Below are positions 1 to 8,878 of a stretch of 64,000 nucleotides of DNA, in pieces; positions within the stretch are counted from its first letter, which is position 1; the number at the start of each line of letters is the position of its first letter. The notes beneath the pieces are model-generated. The model was not told where the DNA came from. It ran no database searches and saw only the letters and a list, made by a program, of their open reading frames with translations. A program made the position numbers and the translations under genes. Origin of the DNA: Arthrobacter sp. NicSoilB8 (lineage in GTDB: Bacteria > Actinomycetota > Actinomycetes > Actinomycetales > Micrococcaceae); contig NZ_AP024656.1 in NCBI RefSeq assembly GCF_019977355.1, forward strand, positions 124,001-188,000, written 5' to 3'.

Positions 1-414
1 TCCGCCGTCGATCGCGTCCCGGGTCCCTTCCAGGAGTTCCTGCAGCCGCCCGGTGGGCTGGCCTGCCGCAACGCGGGTGGCCGCTTTGCGGGCGGCGAAG
101 GTCTCCAGGCACAGCCGCACATCGAAGAGTTCGTTGACATCGGTAACGGTCAGCCTGCGCACCACGGCTCCCCTGTAGGGGAACGTTTTCACAAAACCGT
201 CCTGTTCGAGGCGCTGGATGGCCTCCCGGACGGGGGTTCTCGAGACGTTGTAGAGCTCGGACAGTTCACGTTCGCGCAGCCTGCTCCCCTGCCCGTATTT
301 TCCAGCCACGATCCCCTCGAGAACCAGCTGGTAGACGTGCTCGGCCCGCACTTCGTCGTCGCGGCCGTTCGGCGTCTCAGGCATCGGCTTGACCACTCTT
401 CCACTCTCCTTCAT
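1..414 (-). CDS. GntR-family (FadR/FCD-type) transcriptional regulator, C-terminus cut by window edge
   Basis: The minus strand is open from the ATG at 414 to the window edge (138 codons, no stop). The first ~20 residues are a polar leader. Residues ~22-90 form the GntR winged helix-turn-helix, with a readable core of RERELSELYNVSRTPVREAI followed by a QRLEQDGFV recognition segment and the wing around PYRGAVVRRL. VTDVNELFDVR then starts the FCD ligand-binding domain, which continues outside the window. FadR-subfamily regulators bind an operator as dimers and respond to small carboxylates or metabolites. It lies at the end of the purine/hydantoin gene group and is on the same strand, so it could control that group; this is inference. 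The family assignment is firm, the ligand unknown. Confidence 0.85.
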   Translation of the reverse strand, partial: MKESGRVVKPMPETPNGRDDEVRAEHVYQLVLEGIVAGKYGQGSRLRERELSELYNVSRTPVREAIQRLEQDGFVKTFPYRGAVVRRLTVTDVNELFDVRLCLETFAARKAATRVAAGQPTGRLQELLEGTRDAIDGG

Positions 415-445
415 GCCTTCCGCCTCCGGAGCCGGAGTCACTCGC

Positions 446-610
446 AAGGTCGGCGACGTCCGGCGCGAGCGCGTGCTCGAACTGTCCGAGCCAGGCCGGC
501 GGATCCTCAACGCGGCGATCCCGCTCTGGGAGGGCGCGCAGGCGCAGATCAAAACCCAACTAGGCGTCGACGGCGCCCGCGTCTTCCGCGAGACCCTTCG
601 GGCGGTCTAG
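446..610 (+). pseudogene. MarR-family regulator, C-terminal remnant
   Basis: An open stretch ending at a TAG at 608-610 encodes about 55 residues that match only the end of a MarR protein: the wing and post-wing segment (RERVLELSEPGRRIL) and the dimerisation helix (PLWEGAQAQI ... RVFRETLRAV). The N-terminal dimerisation helices and the recognition helix are absent, and upstream sequence is occupied by the opposite-strand GntR gene. No start codon with a ribosome site suits it. I read it as a truncated gene left by rearrangement. Confidence 0.55.
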
Positions 611-706
611 CGGCGGGCTCCTCCCCCACCCTACGCCGTGCGCGGCACTGGCTCTCGCAAACGGGGCGAGGCGGCCTTGACCTGGATGCCCCGTGCCCGG
701 AACCCA

Positions 707-2131
707 TTACCTCGGAGAGTCAACCAAACCCTGGGCGGTCTCCTTAGCTTGCCGCTTGTCGATACTTGCCAACAGCTGTACCGGAGCAATCACTCGGCAC
801 AGATGATAGCCGCCTATCACCACGATGGTTCCGAGTGATATTCCGCTCAGGGAGAATGAGTCGCTGAAATTCACGCTAGTGTTGCCGATTCCAATGATGA
901 CGCCCGCTGACACCGGCACCATATTGATCAGATTGCCGAAGTCAACGCCGCTTTCCTTCCAGATCTGGGCGCCAAGTAGGCCGATCATGCCGTAGAGGAT
1001 GACTGTGCTGCCGGCGAGGACACCGCCAGGCATGGCCGCGAACAGCGCGCCAAACTTGGGGGAAAATCCAAAAAGGACCGCTATGCCGGCGGCAACGTAG
1101 TAGGTGGCGGAGGAGAAGACGCGGGTGGCGGCCATGATGCCGATATTTTCCCCATATGTGCAGACAGGAGAGCCACCCACCGAACTGGCAACAACTGTGC
1201 CGAGGCCAACGGCTATGACTGAGCGGCCGATCATCGGGTCAAGGTCCTCGCCCGTGGTCTCCGCGATGGCCTTGACATGGCCAACCGTCCCGGCAGTCAT
1301 GGCGACCACTGCCGGCAGGATAATCAGGATCGCTGCGATGGAAAAACTCGGCGCGTGCCACCCGGCGATCTCCTTGCCGTCCGCGCCCATCATCGTCGAC
1401 ATCGGAAGCCCGATCCAATCAGCATCCTGCACCTGCTGCCAGTTGACCCGCAAATGGGTGGTGATTTGACCGACGCCAGCGTCGAACGAAGTGATCGGGC
1501 CCGCCGTCACATCCAAGACCCAGGATAGAACGTAGCCAAAGACCAGGCCGAGAAAGATCGAGATCCGGCCCAGGAAGCCACGCAGCCCGACCGCACAGCA
1601 GATCGTGAAGAGCATCACGAACAGCGCGACCCACTGGTCCTGCGGCCAATAGGTGTCGGCCACCACTGGCGCGAGATTGAAGCCGATCATCATCAAGATG
1701 GCACCGGTCACGACCGGCGGCAGGACTTTGTTGATCACCCGGGATCCGGCAAAGTGGATCAGGACCCCCAGAAGGACCAGCACGACACCGGCGACCAGGA
1801 TGGCCCCGGTGACCTCGGCCGAGCCGGCACCGGGCTGGGAACGCACCACGACTACCGCACCAACAAAGGCGCCGCTGGTGCCAAGGTAGGCGGGCACCCG
1901 ACCTTTCACAACGAGCAGGAACATGATGGTCGTGATACCACTCATCATGACCGCGAGCCGCGCGTCCAGCCCCATGAGCAGCGGAACGACAAAAGTTGGG
2001 CCGAACATGGCACCGACGTGCTGCACGCCCAGGCCTATCGTCCTGGGCCAGGACAGTCGTTCGTCGGGGGCCACTACCTCTTCCGGGCCGAGTGACTTGC
2101 CGTCACCATGTATCTTCCAACCAAGCGACAT
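707..2131 (-). CDS. NCS2-family uracil/nucleobase permease
   Basis: 474 residues with about 12-14 hydrophobic segments, typical of nucleobase:cation symporter-2 (UraA/RutG-like) proteins, which import uracil, thymine or xanthine with protons. Visible landmarks are GVQHVGAMFGPTFVVPLL near residues 33-50 (TM1 of the family), YLGTSGAFVGAV near 80, the PPVVTGAI segment near 140, VGHVKAIAETTGED near 280 and the conserved GGSPVCTYGENIG loop near 315. Length and motif order match UraA-type transporters rather than the xanthine branch; the second NCS2 protein at 20881-22380 looks like that branch. The gene follows the hydantoinase operon on the same strand after a 248-bp gap, and probably supplies its substrate or a related pyrimidine. 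The substrate cannot be read from sequence. Confidence 0.88.
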   Translation of the reverse strand: MSLGWKIHGDGKSLGPEEVVAPDERLSWPRTIGLGVQHVGAMFGPTFVVPLLMGLDARLAVMMSGITTIMFLLVVKGRVPAYLGTSGAFVGAVVVVRSQPGAGSAEVTGAILVAGVVLVLLGVLIHFAGSRVINKVLPPVVTGAILMMIGFNLAPVVADTYWPQDQWVALFVMLFTICCAVGLRGFLGRISIFLGLVFGYVLSWVLDVTAGPITSFDAGVGQITTHLRVNWQQVQDADWIGLPMSTMMGADGKEIAGWHAPSFSIAAILIILPAVVAMTAGTVGHVKAIAETTGEDLDPMIGRSVIAVGLGTVVASSVGGSPVCTYGENIGIMAATRVFSSATYYVAAGIAVLFGFSPKFGALFAAMPGGVLAGSTVILYGMIGLLGAQIWKESGVDFGNLINMVPVSAGVIIGIGNTSVNFSDSFSLSGISLGTIVVIGGYHLCRVIAPVQLLASIDKRQAKETAQGLVDSPR

Positions 2132-2379
2132 GACTGCATCCTTAATATGCGTGCGGCGGTGACTCTTGTGGTGTCACAGACTTGCTGATTTTTTGGGGCG
2201 CGGCGCTTACGCGTGCGATTTTTTGAACTTGCTTTGGCCCGTGGCGGTCCAGCCCAAGCCTTGGGGTCCGTTGTTGCGGGGCACGCCGGGCACGCATCGG
2301 TCGGCGTCGGTGACCCCATCTACGATGCGGGCCCGGCGACCCGTTAAACCTAGCGGCGCATGTCTGCCGCGATCATGGA

Positions 2380-3621
2380 TTAGGACTTGTAGGCCAGCCG
2401 CAGGAGGGTGCCGGCAAGGATCGATACTCCTTCTCCCAGTGCCCTTGGGTCGGTGTCCTCCAAGGGAGTGTGACTCAGGCCGCCCTTTGAGGAGGTGAAG
2501 ATCATTCCGACTTTCGCTATCTGTGAGAACAACTGTGTATCGTGCCCTGCTCCACTGGAGAGTGGCCGGTACGGAACTCCGCCATCATTCAGCGTTTCTT
2601 TGATAGCGTCCATCACTTCGACATTCATCAGCACAGGCTCATGATCGTGTTGAAGTTTCAGCTCAATCCCGAGGTCCCTCTTTGCCGCTGTCGCGGCGAG
2701 ACTTCGTTCAATGACTGACTGGGTGGCCAGCTGCTGGATCCGGTCGGGAGTCCGCAGCTCGACCGTGAACCTGACCTGTCCTGGAACAACGTTGATCTGG
2801 TCGGGAGTTACAGATAGGCGGCCGACCGTCGCGACGGCCGGCGGGCCAGCCTCTTTTGCCGCATTTTCGACGTCGGAAATCATCTGTGCAACGCCTGCCA
2901 GCGCGTCTCGGCGAAGGTTCATTGGAGTTGTGCCGGCGTGATTGGCCTCTCCCGTCACGGTGACGTCCCAACGCGTAATTCCTGTAATCGCAGTTACCAA
3001 CGCCAAGTCAAGACCCTCGTTCTCTAGGATCCCGCCTTGTTCGACATGGAGTTCGACAAAGTAGCCGATATCGTTGCGCTTGGCCGAGGAGATCTCACGC
3101 GGATCCAGTCCTAGTTCTTGCATGGCACTGGCCAGGGACACGCCGGTCTTGTCGAGACTCTCTTCGGCTTCGCGCAGAGTCGTCTCTCCAACGATGGAGC
3201 GAGAGCCCCAGTAATGATTGGTGAATCGACTTCCCTCTTCCTCACAAAGCACGATAACTTCAAGCGTACGGGCGGGCTTACCCAGCTTCCGTCCCAGAGA
3301 TCCGACGGCGAGGATGCTGCCGACAACACCGTAGGCACCGTCCAGGCGGCCGCCGTTCCTTACCGTGTCCATGTGCGAACCAGTAGCCACGATTGGCGCA
3401 TCGGTCGTTCCTTGCAGGCGACCAATGATGTTCCCAACAGGGTCTATCCGTACTTCCAGCCCGCGTTCCGCCATCCAGCCCTTGATCAGTTCCCGTGCCT
3501 CCACCCAGGAGGCATCGTATAGGGATCGATAGGTACCACCGTCGCTCTGAGCACCAATGGCGTAGAGCTCGTCGAGCATTCTGCCCGCATCTTCTTCAAA
3601 GTCTTCAAGAGTCTCATGCAT
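2380..3621 (-). CDS. M20-family Zn-dependent hydrolase (N-carbamoyl-L-amino acid hydrolase / allantoate amidohydrolase type)
   Basis: 413 residues. Members of this M20 branch remove the carbamoyl group from N-carbamoyl amino acids, ureidopropionate or allantoate, releasing CO2 and NH3. Metal ligands are visible: GSHMDTVRNGG (His/Asp, ~residue 80), LCEEEGSRF (Glu pair, ~125), ELHVEQG (His, ~190) and the late GLSHTPLED histidine. The lid domain carries TGEANHAGTTPM. I chose the ATG at 3621: it has AGAAAGG 9 nt upstream and overlaps the stop of the hydantoinase gene by one base, implying translational coupling. A longer reading to 3801 would extend deep into the upstream gene. As last gene of the four-gene operon, it would act after the hydantoinase opens a ring. 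The exact substrate is undetermined. Confidence 0.9.
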   Translation of the reverse strand: MHETLEDFEEDAGRMLDELYAIGAQSDGGTYRSLYDASWVEARELIKGWMAERGLEVRIDPVGNIIGRLQGTTDAPIVATGSHMDTVRNGGRLDGAYGVVGSILAVGSLGRKLGKPARTLEVIVLCEEEGSRFTNHYWGSRSIVGETTLREAEESLDKTGVSLASAMQELGLDPREISSAKRNDIGYFVELHVEQGGILENEGLDLALVTAITGITRWDVTVTGEANHAGTTPMNLRRDALAGVAQMISDVENAAKEAGPPAVATVGRLSVTPDQINVVPGQVRFTVELRTPDRIQQLATQSVIERSLAATAAKRDLGIELKLQHDHEPVLMNVEVMDAIKETLNDGGVPYRPLSSGAGHDTQLFSQIAKVGMIFTSSKGGLSHTPLEDTDPRALGEGVSILAGTLLRLAYKS

Positions 3622-5081
3622 CACAAGTGGCCTTTCTCTTTTTCTTCCGTAGTCTCGACAGCTGTGGTTGCCGCCGACCCTGTAGTCATTGCGGCGGCTC
3701 CAGATGACCAGCGCTGGACCAATTTCCCCCGGCCCGGGGTGGCCACGCACTTTCCGTCCAGGGCCACGATCTCTCCCCGAGACAAGGTCATGACTGGCCA
3801 TCCGGTAAGTTCCATCCCCTCATACGGAGACCAGTCAACGGGGGTGTCAAGTTCTGCTGCCCTGACGACCCGTCGTATAGTCGGGTCGAACAGAACCAGA
3901 TCGGCATCGGATCCTTGGCTGATGGTCCCCTTCATCGGCCATAACCCAAATAGTCGGGCGGGGTTTGTGCTCAAGAGCCCGACCATCTCACTCAAATTCA
4001 GACGTCCCTTCAGGACGCCCTGTGAATGGATCAGCTGAAGCCGGAGACCTGCCCCGGGCAGACCATTGGCCCCGCGGCGAAAGTCGGTGCGGCCGAGGTC
4101 TTTCACTTCAGTGCCGTAACCACAGTGATCCGAGCTGACGACCTGAATCACGCCGTCTGCCAACGCTCGCCAAAGTGCATCGGAATCTTCGGTTGTGCGC
4201 AACGGAGGGCTGCACAGGAACCGATGCCCGTCAGGGCGTTGCAGTGACTCCTCCGTGAGGGTCAGATAGTGTGGACACGTTTCGGCGTAGGCCGCAACAC
4301 CCCTTTCGCGAGCTCGCCGTATCAGTTCCACACCCTGGCGGGTGGAGGTGTGGAAGATGTATATGCTTGCGCCCGTCTGCTCGGCAAGGAACAGGGCACG
4401 ATTGATCGCCTCTGCTTCGGCGATGTTGGGTTTCGTTCGCGCAAAATCAGCCGCAGTCGTCGCGGCATTCGCTACAAGGCTTTGAGTGTTGAACTCCATC
4501 ATCGCCGCGTTCTCTGCGTGCACGATGGTCATGCCGTTTCCGCGTGCGGACGCTTCAAGAGCAGCCAGCAGGAGCGCATCATCACCCATACGGCCCTGAG
4601 ACCGATACAGCATGTAGAGCTTAAAAGTAGGGAAGCCCAGCGCTATGAGTTGAGGGAGTTCGTCAACCGTTTCAGTCGACGTACTGGTTAAAACCGGGTG
4701 GAGCGAGAAGTCGATGACAGACTGCCCCTCGGTTTCTGTTCGGCGTTCTTGAATTGTTGAAATCAGATCCGATTCGCGCTGGACTGCGAAGTCGATGACC
4801 GTTGTGGTGCCACCAGCGGCAGCGAATGCGGTTCCCGTTGCAAAATCGTCAAGCGCAGAAACCCACCCATGATCCAGGTGGACGCGGTGCCCAAAATGTG
4901 CATGCGGATCGACTAAGCCTGGAAGTACAAGGAGGCCATCAGCATCCACGGTCTGTTCAGCCGACGACAGTGTCCCCGGCGCACCTACGGCTAGAATTTT
5001 TCCATCGCGGATCCCAACGTCCCCGAAAAATTCCTCTTCCGCAGTCACCAATTTGCCATTCTTTATCAGAAGATCAAACAT
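3621..5081 (-). CDS. D-hydantoinase / dihydropyrimidinase-family cyclic amidohydrolase
   Basis: 486 residues. The family hydrolyses the cyclic amide of hydantoins or dihydropyrimidines to N-carbamoyl amino acids, using a binuclear zinc centre. The first metal motif is present as DPHAHFGH (~residue 58), a change from the more usual HxH with Thr/Met following. The carboxylated-lysine strand is TFKLYMLY (~150), and the later ligands are IVHAENAAM (~185) and IFHTSTRQG (~240), followed by ETCPHYL and SSDHCGYG. The start at 5081 has AAAGGAAA 6-7 nt upstream; an upstream ATG at 5168 would add 29 residues overlapping the preceding gene. It sits 28 bp after the aldolase gene and is coupled to the M20 carbamoylase, the classic hyuA/hyuC order. 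It could also be an allantoinase-like enzyme. Confidence 0.9.
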   Translation of the reverse strand: MFDLLIKNGKLVTAEEEFFGDVGIRDGKILAVGAPGTLSSAEQTVDADGLLVLPGLVDPHAHFGHRVHLDHGWVSALDDFATGTAFAAAGGTTTVIDFAVQRESDLISTIQERRTETEGQSVIDFSLHPVLTSTSTETVDELPQLIALGFPTFKLYMLYRSQGRMGDDALLLAALEASARGNGMTIVHAENAAMMEFNTQSLVANAATTAADFARTKPNIAEAEAINRALFLAEQTGASIYIFHTSTRQGVELIRRARERGVAAYAETCPHYLTLTEESLQRPDGHRFLCSPPLRTTEDSDALWRALADGVIQVVSSDHCGYGTEVKDLGRTDFRRGANGLPGAGLRLQLIHSQGVLKGRLNLSEMVGLLSTNPARLFGLWPMKGTISQGSDADLVLFDPTIRRVVRAAELDTPVDWSPYEGMELTGWPVMTLSRGEIVALDGKCVATPGRGKLVQRWSSGAAAMTTGSAATTAVETTEEKEKGHL

Positions 5082-5109
5082 CGCTGTTTCCTTTGGGTAA
5101 TTTAATTCA

Positions 5110-6150
5110 CTAATCTGATGAGCAGGCTGCAGCCGCATCGACAACTGCGGCAAGATCGCCCTGCTCAATTTCCCTGTGCAGAACCATCCGCACAGTCTCG
5201 GGCCCGATCGGCTTCACGAGAACGCCAAGAGCCGCCATGCGCCGAACAAACGTCTCCGCGTCAAGGCCAAACGGACCAAGTTCCACGCGAATAATGTTCG
5301 TCTGTATTTGCGATTCATCAACTTTCAATCCAACGTCGGCAAGCATCAGCCCAAGCTGCCGTGCCCTCGCGTGGTCCTCGGCTAGACGGGGGATCATCTC
5401 CTTGAGGGCAACGAGCCCTGCGGCCGCTATTACGCCGGCCTGTCGCCAGCCACCTCCGAGCTGTTGCTTCATCCATCTGGCCTCGGCAATAAAGTCCCGA
5501 CTCCCGACGAGAACTGACCCCACAGGACTCGACAATCCCTTGGCCAAACAAAATTGGGCGGCATCAACGGAACGGGTCAAGGTCGCAGCAGGTACACCTA
5601 AGGCCACCGCCGCATTGAATATTCGGGCACCATCGAGAAATGTCGGCACGTGATGTTGCCGGCCCAGTACGGACATTGCGTCGATTTCCGCCGGCGAAAC
5701 AACGAGTCCCCGATTGAGGTCATACGTATTCTCCAGGCAGAGCAGCCCTAGCTTCGGCATCTGAATCGGGTGTACCGGCGACAGTGAGGCTTCCAACTGG
5801 GCACCATTGAATACGCCACTGCCTGTGGCTATGGGCAGGAATGGTACTCCCATGAGAGCGGCCGCTCCCGCCCGCTCCATACGTTGAAGATGCGAGTGTT
5901 CTAGGACAATCGCTGCCTGTCCGCGGCTGCAAAGGCTCAGAACGGCGATCTGGTTCGCCATAGTGCCGGAGGCAACGAACATGCCCTCTTCTTTGCCGAG
6001 CAGTCCGGCACTCTCCTCTTCAAGGGCCCTAACTGTGGGATCCTCACCGAATACATCGTCACCCACCTCCGCCTCAGCCATGGCTGCGCGCATCCGGGCT
6101 GTGGGTTTGGTGACTGTGTCGCTTCTGAGGTCGATGATTTTCTGTGTCAT
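5110..6150 (-). CDS. L-threonine aldolase-like PLP-dependent beta-eliminating lyase
   Basis: 346 residues, the normal length for low-specificity threonine aldolase, a fold-type I PLP enzyme that splits beta-hydroxy-alpha-amino acids into glycine and an aldehyde. The N-terminus IDLRSDTVTKPT is the family signature. Also visible are GDDVFGEDPTV, SGTMANQIAV (PLP phosphate loop), LDGARIFNAAVALG and AKGLSSPVGSVL, whose lysine (~residue 200) is the expected Schiff-base residue. The C-terminal KPIGPETVRMVLHREI is typical. Its ATG overlaps the stop of the preceding amidohydrolase by 4 bp (ATGA). In this operon it would convert a hydroxy-amino acid, released by ring opening and decarbamoylation, into glycine, feeding the gcv cassette on the other strand. 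That pathway role is inference; the family call is firm. Confidence 0.88.
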   Translation of the reverse strand: MTQKIIDLRSDTVTKPTARMRAAMAEAEVGDDVFGEDPTVRALEEESAGLLGKEEGMFVASGTMANQIAVLSLCSRGQAAIVLEHSHLQRMERAGAAALMGVPFLPIATGSGVFNGAQLEASLSPVHPIQMPKLGLLCLENTYDLNRGLVVSPAEIDAMSVLGRQHHVPTFLDGARIFNAAVALGVPAATLTRSVDAAQFCLAKGLSSPVGSVLVGSRDFIAEARWMKQQLGGGWRQAGVIAAAGLVALKEMIPRLAEDHARARQLGLMLADVGLKVDESQIQTNIIRVELGPFGLDAETFVRRMAALGVLVKPIGPETVRMVLHREIEQGDLAAVVDAAAACSSD

Positions 6151-7484
6151 TTCGCCACCCCGGTCGTGACGCCTTCATTGTCGTCGTACAAAGACTTCAG
6201 AGGTGCCGCGCCCACGGAGAGCCCGCGTTTCAGCACAACTCTCCTAGCCGTGTCTCCGTCAAGTAGGTCGGTTAGGGACCGGGCTTCCAATACGACCAGA
6301 CTCGCCTCATCGCCACTGGCAAGTCCATACTTGGTCAGGCCCATAATCTGAGCGGGCGCAACCGTATGAAGCGAAAGCATCTCCAGAAAGTCGTGTTCGG
6401 TGACCATGTGACAAGCCAGCGAGGCCAGGATGGCGTTTTGGATGAGGTCCGTGTTCCCATAAGGATCGAACGGGTCACGGATATTGTCCGTGCCAACGGC
6501 AACGTTGACACCAGCCGCGCGCAATTCAGATAGTCGCGTCACTCCACGGCGCGCTCCCACAGCATCATCGCGGCCATTGCCGTACATGTTGCTTGCGGGC
6601 GTGGATACCACCGAGACGCCTGCCTCGCGCAACAGGTCGCACACGTTCGCTCGTAGTTCAGGTGGCACCATATCCAGACCGCAGAGGTGGCTTGCGGTGA
6701 CGCGTCCTTGGTATTCTTCCGCTATTGTTTTTTCAGCGATATAGACTGCCCCTAGATTATCGGGGTACTCCCGCCCATCCGCGTGAAGCGTTACCGGGTG
6801 TGTGTAGTTTGCATTGATCCCGAAATCCGTATGGAAGTCAATGTCGACGTCGAACTCTTTGGCCAATTCAAAGACGATATCGACTTGCTCGTTGAGCTCT
6901 TTTCTGCTTGCTGAGATGCTTGGGTGTCCGCCGATGACATCAGCTCCCAGTTCCAGTGCGGCCTTGAGCAGGTCCCTCGTTCCAGGATATTCTTGTATGC
7001 CTTCCTGTGGGAAAGCCACGATCTGCAGGTCGATACTTTTCTGAAAGTCTTCTTTGAGGGACAGGAGCGCACGCAGGCTGGTCAAGCCGACAGTTGGGTC
7101 TATATCGACGTGGGTTCGGACTGCAGTTACGCCATGCTCAACGCATCTTTGCAAGGCTCTGGAAGCGCGCTCCCGGACGTCATCGTAGGTGAAGGATGAT
7201 TTGGCCTTCTTCATATTTCTGCGGACCTCGTCAATGGTCCCGCTTTCATTTCTAAAACGATCGGCCATCATGGCTTTGTCCAAATGTGCGTGGATATTGA
7301 CGAAACCAGGAAACACAAGTCGCCCGTCGAGCCGCAGGGTTCTCCTGGCAGGACCGCAGCTGAGTTTCAGCGCCTGGTCCTCTGATTGAGGAATCACCGA
7401 CACTATGTGTGACCCGTCAATGCGAATATTTTGAAGAGGTCCACCAGTCCAAAGCCGTGCTCCCTCAATCAGCAAGTCGTTCAC
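6147..7484 (-). CDS. cytosine deaminase-like metal-dependent amidohydrolase
   Basis: About 445 residues in the CodA/N-isopropylammelide hydrolase branch of the amidohydrolase superfamily, which deaminates pyrimidine- or triazine-like rings. Metal-site motifs are visible: VNIHAHLDKAMM (HxH), VRTHVDIDP (conserved strand-2 region), HTDFGIN (His ligand), ASHLCGLD and AVGTDNIRDPFDPYG with the catalytic Asp. I prefer the GTG at 7484, which gives an N-terminus VNDLLIEGARLW matching the family start and has AAAGAGG about 10 nt upstream. An ATG at 7532 would add 16 residues without a clear ribosome site. It is the first gene of the four-gene operon and overlaps the aldolase gene by 4 bp. The substrate is unknown; cytosine, a hydroxypyrimidine or an iminohydantoin are possible. 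Confidence 0.83.
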   Translation of the reverse strand: MNDLLIEGARLWTGGPLQNIRIDGSHIVSVIPQSEDQALKLSCGPARRTLRLDGRLVFPGFVNIHAHLDKAMMADRFRNESGTIDEVRRNMKKAKSSFTYDDVRERASRALQRCVEHGVTAVRTHVDIDPTVGLTSLRALLSLKEDFQKSIDLQIVAFPQEGIQEYPGTRDLLKAALELGADVIGGHPSISASRKELNEQVDIVFELAKEFDVDIDFHTDFGINANYTHPVTLHADGREYPDNLGAVYIAEKTIAEEYQGRVTASHLCGLDMVPPELRANVCDLLREAGVSVVSTPASNMYGNGRDDAVGARRGVTRLSELRAAGVNVAVGTDNIRDPFDPYGNTDLIQNAILASLACHMVTEHDFLEMLSLHTVAPAQIMGLTKYGLASGDEASLVVLEARSLTDLLDGDTARRVVLKRGLSVGAAPLKSLYDDNEGVTTGVAK

Positions 7485-7679
7485 AATATAGTCGCCTCTT
7501 TCTTTCGGTCCCACCCTGCCCTCAGTGACCATGGCTTATCCCAACTGTCACTGCGTCCGGGTCTGCTGCGGTTAATCCAAGCGCCGGCAATCGCTCGCCG
7601 CACGGGACGAGGGACGGGATTTCTCATCGCTATCGAGAGAGCAGGGTGGGCCGAAATCTAATCCGAATTACTTGTAGTT

Positions 7680-7861
7680 GTGCACATCTCGTTCTGACGG
7701 CCCACAGCGTCCGTGGTGGGGTAGTCAAAAGATGAAAGCTGCTTCCGGTCCTGCCATAACTGAATGCTGTGTGCACCTCGCACTGACCGTCCACAGCGTC
7801 CTTGCGTGGTCGGGCAGTCGTAAAGTCGAAGTGCTGCATCCGGGTCTGTCATAACTAAATG
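7680..7861 (-). repeat. imperfect tandem repeat (~88 bp x 2) in the leader of the amidohydrolase operon
   Basis: Two direct copies lie head to tail, 7680-7766 and 7771-7861, in the otherwise gene-free stretch between the binding-protein gene and the amidohydrolase start. Read on the minus strand, both begin CATTYAGTTATGRCAG, share a central GACT.CCC.ACCACG and GACGCTGTGG, then GTCAG, and end in TGCAC. They differ by substitutions plus indels of 1 and 4 nt, so reading frame is not preserved, which argues against coding. Each copy can pair CCAC with GTGG, and GAC with GTC outside it. The flanking parts of 7485-7945 show nothing else I can name. Candidate tandem RNA element or paired operator; function unknown. 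Confidence 0.5.
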
Positions 7862-7945
7862 CGTAATCAGCTCCCCGAGGATTCCCAAACAACCTAATAT
7901 CCCTAACTAGCAACCTCTTGTTATGGCTGCTTAGGACTTCGGTAA

Positions 7946-8878
7946 CTAGGGGATGCGCACTACATTGGCAAAGTATTCCTCGTAGCACACCGGCTGCTTT
8001 GCGGTCCATTCATCGATGTTTTCCTTTGTGACGATGACGTCGGCAACGGGAACCTGAACGGCTTCCAGTTCTTTCACGCCATTCTCGAGGTAGTTTCGAA
8101 GAACCTCGACGCCCGTAAGGCCGTGCCAGGCCGGGGAGTAGTAGCGCGATGCGGTGATGCCGCCGTTCTTGACCCAGGGGATCATTTCCTCGGTGCAGTC
8201 GCTGGTAATCGTGACGATGTCGGTCCGGCCAGTCTTCTTCAGGTACTGGGCAATACCGATGGCCATTTCTGCGGCGTAATCGATGATGACCTTTGCATTG
8301 GGGTGTTCCCGCAAGAGACCCTCTACGGCCGCAGCGGACTTGAAGCGGTCGTATCGGCCTTCAGCGGCGCCAACGATCTTCCATTTGCCGCCGCCGAACT
8401 TCTCAAATGATTCTTCGAGGGTCTTGGTGTATTCCTCCGAGAAGCCCTGTCCCAGGACGCTGGGTACGAGGAGGACTTCACAGGGATCGGTGTTTTCGGT
8501 TACCCACTCGGCGATGTCCGGAACGCGGTCATCCTGGCGAACGGACCCAACAATGTAGGGGTCCAGCGGACCGGGGCCGAAACGGAGCAGGCTAACGACG
8601 GGAATTCCAGCTTTTGCGGCGAGTTCGGCGCCACGAGCTGCAGACTCCAGCTGATGCGGCATGATGACGATTCCATCGACGCCCATTTCGATCAGCTCTT
8701 CGAAGTTCGCCAGTTCGCGGCCGCTGTCGAACCCGGACTGCCGGCCGACGTAGGAGTACCCGGTCCCTTCGAGTCCTTTCTGCACACCACTCGACAAGTA
8801 TCGAGTATAGATATTGAACCCATTGGTCATTGAGGCAATGGTTTTTCCTGCACCAACAAGAGTGGACTTGTCACTCAT
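7946..8878 (-). CDS. periplasmic-binding-protein-like (Peripla_BP_4) sugar/ligand-binding protein without signal peptide
   Basis: 310 residues with the type I solute-binding fold of ribose/autoinducer ABC transporters: a SGVQKGL region, ELIEMGVDGIVIMPHQ (~residues 62-77), AAKAGIPVVSLL (~90-101) and a second domain through IVTITSDCTEEMIPWVKNG (~225) and YSPAWHGLTGVEVL. The ATG at 8878 has a strong AAGGAG 7-8 nt upstream, so the start is well supported. The N-terminus MSDKSTLVGAGKTIASM has no hydrophobic h-region or lipobox, which is unusual for a transporter component, and no permease or ATPase gene is near. It may be a cytoplasmic ligand sensor or carry a lost export signal. It lies upstream of the amidohydrolase operon on the same strand and may be co-transcribed. 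Confidence 0.75.
   Translation of the reverse strand: MSDKSTLVGAGKTIASMTNGFNIYTRYLSSGVQKGLEGTGYSYVGRQSGFDSGRELANFEELIEMGVDGIVIMPHQLESAARGAELAAKAGIPVVSLLRFGPGPLDPYIVGSVRQDDRVPDIAEWVTENTDPCEVLLVPSVLGQGFSEEYTKTLEESFEKFGGGKWKIVGAAEGRYDRFKSAAAVEGLLREHPNAKVIIDYAAEMAIGIAQYLKKTGRTDIVTITSDCTEEMIPWVKNGGITASRYYSPAWHGLTGVEVLRNYLENGVKELEAVQVPVADVIVTKENIDEWTAKQPVCYEEYFANVVRIP

Noticed and set aside
7680..7861. Idea that the tandem repeat is a second glycine riboswitch
   Set aside because: It lacks the CTCTCAGG and GGAGCAAA-type cores that both real aptamers at 9385-9581 show.
7658..7888. Short minus-strand open frames across the tandem repeat
   Set aside because: The two repeat copies differ by indels that do not keep the frame, so a repeated peptide is not conserved.
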